A stretch of 18,604 nt of DNA from assembly GCA_964472715.1 (NCBI GenBank), contig CAYYMT010000071.1:1-18604 (forward strand), read 5' to 3'. Below the pieces are notes generated by a model. That model was not told the origin of the DNA, did not search any database, and worked only from the letters and a program-made list of their open reading frames with translations. Below, piece by piece: positions 14,222 through 18,604 of this stretch. The translations under genes and the position numbers were made by a program. The first letter of the stretch is position 1. Each line of letters begins with the position of its first letter. The stretch is from JAFGTP01 sp964472715 (lineage in GTDB: Bacteria; Fidelibacterota; UBA2242; JAFGTP01).

Positions 14222-15406
14222 TTAAGCGAAGGTTTCAAAGAGAAGCTCTAACAATCCCATTTTTATCCTGTCGCCATCTTTTAACGGAACCACTTCTTCC
14301 CCAAGTTGCATTCCATTAACAATAGTCGGGTTTGTGTGGCTGAGGTTTTGAATCCACATCTGATTATCTTTATAAATGAACATCGCGTGTTCCCTGGAAA
14401 CAGTTGAATATTCTTCCCGGTTGGCGATGGAAATATCACAATTGGGCGATTTTCCGATCGTAGCTGTGAAGCCGTCGTGAACAGGGGTTCCGCTGATGGG
14501 AAAGGTTTCGCCTTTATCATGGGCTTCGGATACAATGGTGATTCGGCCCGGTAGAATTTTCGCTGTTTTGGTGGGGGTTGACAAGATCAATGTGTCGTCT
14601 ACTTCTTCATAATTCACCGGCTCATTAATGGCGTTCATTAAAATGTCCGGCTCCTGATTTCTTATTTTTTTAACATAAGTTGTCACGGCCACGCCAATGC
14701 CAAAAACAAATAACACGCCCAATAAAGAATAGAGCAAAGTATTATTTGATGATTCCTGGCCGATGGGAACTTTTGTATTGATAATTTTGATTTCCGGCAA
14801 TTCACTTAAAAACGGAATACCGGCGGAATTAATGTATAAAACACCACATTTTGTCACTTCGGAATTGACATTGGGAACCTCGCTGTATCCCTGAATATCC
14901 AGGGTGGTGCCGTATTTTCCCTTGATCTGGTACCAGTTGGCTTCTTTGTAATGGCGGATAACGGTTCCGGTTATTTCCACAAATTCTTTTTTATACTGGT
15001 CAATATCATGGTGAAGTTTGATCAGGCTCTTGCTGATCTCGCTAATATCCTTATTCGTATTACCCTCCAGGGCAATAAAATTTAAATCATCGATTAATAT
15101 CTGGCGGGATTTTTCACTGACAAAGGGTTGACCGGATTGGTAATCAGTGTATAATATACCCTCGATTTTATACCGCTCGCCAATCTCCGGCGCTTCATAC
15201 GGTGTATGGATTTGTATTAATTTATTATCCTTTTTCCGCAGATAATAAGTAATCGTTGAGCTGGAACGATCGGATTTGGATACTTTTTCCGCGATGCCGA
15301 TTGCCTCAAACCTTATCCCGATATTACCTCTTTGCTGGGGGAAAGCGAGAGAACCGATTAAATAAATTAAGGTTACAAATGTAATTTGATGAACCCTGAC
15401 CTTCAC
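14222..15406 (-). CDS. Membrane-anchored FHA protein with duplicated extracytoplasmic domain
   Basis: The 394 residues form a signal or anchor (7-22), an extracytoplasmic region (about 25-220), one membrane helix (223-246) and a cytoplasmic part ending in an FHA domain (about 300-394). FHA motifs are IGKS (317-320), VSREHA (336-341), Asn354 and VNG (363-365), the usual phosphothreonine-binding pattern with Lys in place of the first Arg. The outer region contains two related copies: GILYTDYQSGQPFVSEKSRQ (83-102) and GVLYINSAGIPFLSE (188-202), each ending a beta-rich stretch that looks OB-fold-like. Whether residues 7-22 are cleaved is uncertain. It is the first gene of the operon; the start is GTG with a strong AAGGAGGG upstream. 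It probably reads the kinase's phosphothreonine and links it to an outer signal. Confidence 0.85.
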   Translation of the reverse strand: MKVRVHQITFVTLIYLIGSLAFPQQRGNIGIRFEAIGIAEKVSKSDRSSSTITYYLRKKDNKLIQIHTPYEAPEIGERYKIEGILYTDYQSGQPFVSEKSRQILIDDLNFIALEGNTNKDISEISKSLIKLHHDIDQYKKEFVEITGTVIRHYKEANWYQIKGKYGTTLDIQGYSEVPNVNSEVTKCGVLYINSAGIPFLSELPEIKIINTKVPIGQESSNNTLLYSLLGVLFVFGIGVAVTTYVKKIRNQEPDILMNAINEPVNYEEVDDTLILSTPTKTAKILPGRITIVSEAHDKGETFPISGTPVHDGFTATIGKSPNCDISIANREEYSTVSREHAMFIYKDNQMWIQNLSHTNPTIVNGMQLGEEVVPLKDGDRIKMGLLELLFETFA

Positions 15407-15446
15407 AATATACCCTCCTTAACCAGTTGTTGTTGCATTGTATTGT

Positions 15447-15475
15447 AATATAGTGAGAGAGGAATAAGCTTTCAA
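15447..15475 (-). promoter_or_regulatory. sigma70-type promoter of the signalling operon
   Basis: On the minus strand TTGAAA (15475-15470) and TATATT (15452-15447) are exactly 17 bases apart, with AT-rich DNA just upstream. The -10 lies about 41 bases before the GTG start at 15406, which has AAGGAGGG at 15420-15413. It is the only convincing promoter before the eight closely packed genes. Confidence 0.55.
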
Positions 15476-15499
15476 GAAAAATTTATTTATATTTAGTTT

Positions 15500-15535
15500 A
15501 AAAAATTACAAACTAATAATAAATTGTTAATTTGT
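15500..15535 (-). terminator. Possible rho-independent terminator after the PilX-like gene
   Basis: On the minus strand ACAAATTAA (15535-15527) pairs with TTAGTTTGT (15516-15508) over nine pairs including one G-T, with a 10-base loop, followed by AATTTTTT. The stem is AT-rich, so termination may be leaky and the signalling operon could receive read-through. Confidence 0.4.
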
Positions 15536-15592
15536 TAAAGTCCTTCTCGCATTTTGATCCCAAATCAGTTTTCTGTTGAATCAATTGTATTT

Positions 15593-17551
15593 TTAATTGC
15601 TATCTATTTCATTTTTATCGATCCAGTCGATTTGGACGATTGACTTGCCGCTCTGGCCGATTTTACTGGTGATCAGGGAAGTGGCGATATTATAGGCTTC
15701 TTCGCTGTGCTGAAATTTCACCTTTTTTGTGATCGTGCCGGAACCGGTCACAACATCAACGGTATCCGGGGTGTCTTCTTCGGGAACCGACAGATCTGCC
15801 AAAACAACCAGGTCCTGGAAGTCACGATTATCATTGTCCGCATACCATTTCGCTTTATCTTCCAAATAATCTTCTTCTTCAACATTCCGCTCGTACATAT
15901 AATTATCCGGCGGGATTCCGTCATTTTGCCAGTTCGCTGAGAAATCACTGTAATCTTCATAAACATCATATGTGCTGCCGTAATAATTTTTAAGAATTTC
16001 ATAATCTTCATATTCCGGTGTTCTCTCTATGTAGTAAGGATCCCAGGTATCATCAAAGGCTCCTTTGAATTCTTCATAAGAATCATACGGATAGGAAGAA
16101 TTTAAGGTGTTGTAATCAAATAGAAAAATAGCCTGGTTTTCTGTAATCGTAATTTCACCGTCAGTGATATATCCCTCCAGAAAATCTTCAACACCGGTTT
16201 GTCCCGATGATCCCGCCATACCTGGAGCTGAGTCCCCATTCCGCAGAACACGCAGATGATCCGTATTGGATGTCGATGAAATGGTTTTATTGATACCATA
16301 ATAGGATGAATAAAACCGTCCCGAGATTGTGATGGGTGTTCCGGCATCAAAACTACCGGGCACCTTGTAATAAAAACTGGACAATGGCGGCTGCCAGGCG
16401 CCGTCAACATGGGCATCTCCTTCCGCATATCGAACATCACTCCAGGTTTTTACTACCGAACCACCAATGGTTACCTTGACTTCTGTGGGGACATCGCCAA
16501 CACCGCCGCTGCCGCTGAGTTCAGAGCCCAGCACCATAATGCTTGCTTCGAAATCCTGTCCCGGAATGACCTGCTCTTCGGTAATTTCAAACTGCACTTT
16601 TTCGCCTTTCATATTGACATTGGATTCATCGGGGGCGTCAATGATCAATGACCCCATTACTGTACTGGAATCTCCAAAAAACAAACTGACATTATTGCTA
16701 TCCTGCTGGGCCGCGGCCAGTACAATGCCATTCCAGTTGATACTCGCTGAGTCCGTTGTTGAAAATGATCCGCCTAATATTAACACCCCGGTTCCCTGAA
16801 CATCGCCTTCCAACTGGGTGTCTCCGTCCAGGTGGACAATTTTAGGACTGTCTTGTGTGCCATAGATGCCGGCCGGTAAATAGCCGGTTGTTACCGTGGT
16901 ATCAGCATGACTGGAATAGAGATCAATATAAGCGGAGACGTCCTGATAATCATCGACTTTGTTTACGCTGGGGTCTGAGCCTTGTCCTTTTACTTTGACA
17001 TGACTGCTGTCGGCAATGAGACTGCCTTTTAATAATGTTGTGTCCGCCTGGGTCAGGGTGACACCGTAGAGCGTGTCCCCGGTGCCGGCTGAACCGTCCA
17101 GATTCATATCCGCGCCGTTTATTTCCGAAGGGCCGTCCATTTGCAGATTCACCAGGGGAGAGTGGATTGTAACCGGTGATCGATTGTTGGGAATCTGAAA
17201 ATCCCGGTAAATTACAATGGCTTCCAAAGGCTTTGTGATTCCGTCCCTGGTTTTGGAAATGCCGGTAATTTTTACACGTTTTTGAGGATATGGCAGATTG
17301 TCATTATGAGGCGTAATTGTCGCTTCCACTTCAACATCGTTCCAGTAGCTTTTGACAATATCCTGGCCCTGCATAATTCGGCGCTGAATCGCGTAATCAA
17401 TGAAATCTTTGGAGGTAAAGTCCCGTGACAGCTTGTAAGCAATACCGGCCGTTTGCTCCACTGAATTTATATCAGTTTCATGTATCGTCTGATATATTAT
17501 GCTGGCAATAATTATAAATCCCAGAACTAATATTAAACTCATTCGACCCAT
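15593..17551 (-). CDS. PilX-like pilus-associated or surface protein
   Basis: The 652 residues begin with a membrane helix (5-20, SLILVLGFIIIASIIY) like those of PilX-type accessory pilus proteins, without the canonical GF-x4-E pilin motif. The body is beta-rich and repetitive, with short Asp/Gly/Ser/Thr stretches (120-310). It includes KIVHLDGDTQLEGDVQGTGV, LILGGSF, NWNGIVLAA and VMGSLIID, a pattern I associate with PilX/DUF7305-like stacked beta turns. Residues about 325-420 look like an inserted beta-sandwich domain. Residues about 485-600 are very acidic and Tyr-rich (YEDYEILKNYY, YDVYEDYSDF). It probably sits on the outer face of the inner membrane or in a pseudopilus. No other pilus gene is in the window. 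ATG 17551 has AAGGA at 6 bases; Met4 is an alternative. Confidence 0.6.
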   Translation of the reverse strand: MGRMSLILVLGFIIIASIIYQTIHETDINSVEQTAGIAYKLSRDFTSKDFIDYAIQRRIMQGQDIVKSYWNDVEVEATITPHNDNLPYPQKRVKITGISKTRDGITKPLEAIVIYRDFQIPNNRSPVTIHSPLVNLQMDGPSEINGADMNLDGSAGTGDTLYGVTLTQADTTLLKGSLIADSSHVKVKGQGSDPSVNKVDDYQDVSAYIDLYSSHADTTVTTGYLPAGIYGTQDSPKIVHLDGDTQLEGDVQGTGVLILGGSFSTTDSASINWNGIVLAAAQQDSNNVSLFFGDSSTVMGSLIIDAPDESNVNMKGEKVQFEITEEQVIPGQDFEASIMVLGSELSGSGGVGDVPTEVKVTIGGSVVKTWSDVRYAEGDAHVDGAWQPPLSSFYYKVPGSFDAGTPITISGRFYSSYYGINKTISSTSNTDHLRVLRNGDSAPGMAGSSGQTGVEDFLEGYITDGEITITENQAIFLFDYNTLNSSYPYDSYEEFKGAFDDTWDPYYIERTPEYEDYEILKNYYGSTYDVYEDYSDFSANWQNDGIPPDNYMYERNVEEEDYLEDKAKWYADNDNRDFQDLVVLADLSVPEEDTPDTVDVVTGSGTITKKVKFQHSEEAYNIATSLITSKIGQSGKSIVQIDWIDKNEIDSN

Positions 17552-17597
17552 AATAAATCCTTTTCTGATCGTAACAGCCCAGATAAGCGCTTTTTCC

Positions 17598-17624
17598 TGT
17601 AGTTGTCTATTCCTATTGTCACCT
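17598..17624 (+). repeat. Decayed GTAG-foot hairpin repeat
   Basis: TGTAG (17598-17602), six bases, then ATTCCTATTGTC (17609-17620) matches the reverse complement of the hairpin at 18445-18468 with the same spacing, 17 of the first 23 positions agreeing. The left arm has changed, so the stem no longer pairs well. It lies in the leader of the PilX-like gene. Confidence 0.5.
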
Positions 17625-17645
17625 ACTGTTTTTTAATCTTAAACC

Positions 17646-17688
17646 GGATAATTCCGCAGTTGTCAGATTGCGGGTATTATCCGCTACA
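17646..17688 (-). repeat. GTAG-foot hairpin (REP-like) with two-part stem
   Basis: GGATAAT (17646-17652) pairs with ATTATCC (17676-17682), and inside it CCGCA (17654-17658) pairs with TGCGG (17669-17673). The outer flank reads GCTACA, that is TGTAGC on the minus strand at the 5' base of the stem. Confidence 0.6.
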
Positions 17689-17839
17689 GAAAAAAACCTG
17701 TGCAGTTACTCTTTTAATCTTGAGTTGAAATAACGGTTTATCAAAGTTATTTTAAATAGCATTCAAACTAAAGGCAAGGTTTGTGCCGAGTTTCTTTTCT
17801 TAATATTCATATATTGATTTTTTCTTTAACAGTCCGTGT

Positions 17840-17868
17840 AATATAAAGGTTTTTTTAATTATTTACAA
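17840..17868 (-). promoter_or_regulatory. Possible promoter of the PilX-like gene
   Basis: On the minus strand TTGTAA (17868-17863) and TATATT (17845-17840) are 17 bases apart. If used, it gives a leader of roughly 280 bases containing two of the hairpin repeats. The region is AT-rich, which lowers confidence. Confidence 0.35.
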
Positions 17869-17939
17869 AATTCAATAAATTTTAATAATCTGCTGTTTAA
17901 AAAAAGCAGTATTTAGAATGAATGAAATACGGTTGGGAA

Positions 17940-17962
17940 GCCCGCTGAAGCGGACTGGTTTG
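17940..17962 (+). repeat. TGAA-loop hairpin, copy 1
   Basis: CCGCT (17942-17946) pairs with AGCGG (17949-17953), leaving a TGAA loop after the closing pair opens. The flank ACTGGTTTG follows. It shares loop and flank with the hairpin at 17981-18000. Confidence 0.45.
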
Positions 17963-17980
17963 TTTGGGCGTTCCATTTTC

Positions 17981-18009
17981 CACCATGTTGAAACATGGTG
18001 CTGGTCTGA
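17981..18009 (+). repeat. TGAA-loop hairpin, copy 2
   Basis: CACCATGTT (17981-17989) and AACATGGTG (17992-18000) are perfect arms around GA. The flank CTGGTCTG follows, matching the CTGGTTTG after copy 1 although the stems differ in sequence. Confidence 0.5.
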
Positions 18010-18080
18010 GGGGGCCTTTTATAATCCTATGTGATTATGAAATGAAACCCTGGGACAGGAATCCGGCATCAGGATTTTTC

Positions 18081-18104
18081 GTAGAACGATTTTCCATAAT
18101 CGTT
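18081..18104 (+). repeat. GTAG-foot hairpin (REP-like)
   Basis: GTAG (18081-18084) is followed at once by AACGATT (18085-18091), a 6-base loop and AATCGTT (18098-18104), a perfect 7-base-pair stem. Confidence 0.6.
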
Positions 18105-18121
18105 TTTGATTTTTACCGGTA

Positions 18122-18330
18122 GGTGAAAATCAATCCTAAAATATGGAGATAATGCGAAAAATATGTAGTCACCGGCTTCGAACAAGATTAAATTTCCCGG
18201 ATGGACCAGTAAGTTTAATAAACAAGCGATCCGCCAATTGACGGGTGAAAATCAATACTCCGTACGGTCTGTGAAGGCGTAAAATTTATTATTCCTAACT
18301 TCGAATGAAATCAAATTCCCCTACCGGGAT
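18122..18330. repeat. Degenerate tandem duplication, period about 122 bases
   Basis: Three blocks recur in order: GGTGAAAATCAAT at 18122 and 18244, CTTCGAA at 18176 and 18299, then a related AAATT-CCC-GG block near 18190 and 18312. Offsets are 122 and 123, so this is a diverged duplication rather than chance words. Confidence 0.5.
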
Positions 18331-18340
18331 AATTTGATAA

Positions 18341-18363
18341 GCGAATCAGATATTCGCTCTACA
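18341..18363 (-). repeat. GTAG-foot hairpin (REP-like)
   Basis: GCGAAT (18341-18346) and ATTCGC (18352-18357) pair around a 5-base loop, extended by A18340 with T18358. The flank TCTACA reads TGTAGA on the minus strand at the 5' base of the stem. Confidence 0.6.
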
Positions 18364-18444
18364 TCCGCTCCAACCCCGGAGTTCCGGCCGGAACCAGGAT
18401 TTTCCCTGATGGGGAACAGACTGTTTTTATATTTTCACTGAAAA

Positions 18445-18468
18445 GGACAATAGGAATTGTCCGCTACA
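18445..18468 (-). repeat. GTAG-foot hairpin (REP-like)
   Basis: GGACAAT (18445-18451) and ATTGTCC (18456-18462) pair around AGGA. The flank GCTACA reads TGTAGC on the minus strand at the 5' base of the stem, identical to the flank of the 17646 element. Confidence 0.6.
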
Positions 18469-18548
18469 TTTTTTTGCAACGAGACTTTTGAGGCAGCCTC
18501 ACGATGACCACTTCGAAGAAGATACAATAATCCTTTCAGAAAACAATA

Positions 18549-18572
18549 AATCCGTGTCCTAAAAGATTTTTT
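18549..18572 (-). repeat. Partial relative of the CACGGAT-type repeat
   Basis: AATCCGTGTCCT (18549-18560), five bases, then ATTTTTT matches the reverse complement of 3361-3384 at 19 of 24 positions with the same spacing. It may be a fragment of the same dispersed family. Confidence 0.35.
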
Positions 18573-18604
18573 GTTAGAACACCAATCCCCGGAGGGTTAT
18601 AAAT

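Larger units (their letters stand above)
17552..18604. other. About 1 kb without a protein gene, rich in small hairpins
   Basis: No open frame of convincing length or composition is present. The stretch holds a likely promoter for the PilX-like gene, at least four hairpins with a GTAG foot plus a decayed copy, two TGAA-loop hairpins, a degenerate tandem duplication, a 14-base perfect palindrome (18381-18394, GTTCCGGCCGGAAC) and further stems (18021-18038, 18060-18076, 18490-18500). The density suggests a landing zone for short non-coding repeats. Confidence 0.6.

Noticed and set aside
4569..15406. A true type VI secretion locus
   Set aside because: No tube, sheath, baseplate, ClpV, Hcp, VgrG or membrane-complex gene is present; only the regulatory types match.
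17690..17860. Short minus-strand open frames of 15-18 codons in the leader of the PilX-like gene
   Set aside because: They lack ribosome-binding sites and distinctive composition; frames this short are expected by chance in AT-rich DNA.
18381..18394. The 14-base perfect palindrome as a regulator operator
   Set aside because: It lies over 800 bases from the nearest known start and among many other hairpins, so it is more likely part of the repeat landscape.
17598..18468. CRISPR array
   Set aside because: The hairpins have different sequences, irregular spacing and both orientations, with no constant direct repeat or uniform spacers.

Overview
This window looks like chromosomal DNA from a Gram-negative, diderm bacterium. 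Several proteins carry signal peptides and large extracytoplasmic domains, there is a FtsX/LolC-type ABC permease, and a YfiR-like periplasmic protein is present. The mix (PilX-like surface protein, orphan PqqD-domain protein, AT-rich intergenic DNA full of small hairpins) would suit an uncultivated lineage of the FCB superphylum or a neighbour. That placement is an impression, because no rRNA or other phylogenetic marker is present.

Left part (1-3521). The 5' end of a leftward gene lies at 1-63. A decayed tyrosine recombinase of the integron-integrase type follows at 304-506. Next are three rightward genes: a membrane flavoprotein related to the NosR/RnfG electron-transfer family, a small orphan PqqD-domain protein, and an adenosine deaminase. 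PqqD and the deaminase are 9 bases apart and probably cotranscribed. An imperfect inverted repeat built on a CACGGAT-type word fills 3361-3497. A leftward Mrp/ApbC iron-sulfur carrier ATPase follows at 3522-4331.

Central part (4569-15406). Eight leftward genes with gaps of -1 to 44 bases follow a recognisable sigma70-like promoter. In transcription order they are: a membrane-anchored FHA protein with a duplicated extracytoplasmic domain, a membrane-anchored PP2C phosphatase, a membrane Ser/Thr kinase with an extracytoplasmic C-terminus, an unrecognised secreted 523-residue protein, a secreted VWA protein, an FtsX/LolC-like permease, its ABC ATPase, and a YfiR-like periplasmic protein. The set resembles the threonine-phosphorylation pathway that controls some type VI secretion systems (TagS/TagT ABC pair, PpkA kinase with a periplasmic VWA domain, PppA phosphatase, Fha), but no secretion-system structural gene is in the window. 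I read it as a stand-alone envelope-sensing system: periplasmic sensors and an ABC complex feed a membrane kinase/phosphatase pair whose output is read by an FHA domain. This is the main discovery candidate.

Right part (15593-18604). A large PilX-like pilus-associated or surface protein is encoded leftward. Upstream of it lies about 1 kb without a gene, containing several small hairpins. At least four, plus one decayed copy, share a GTAG foot at the 5' base of the stem, the signature of REP elements moved by RAYT transposases. Two more hairpins share a TGAA loop and a common flank, and there is a degenerate tandem duplication with a period of about 122 bases.
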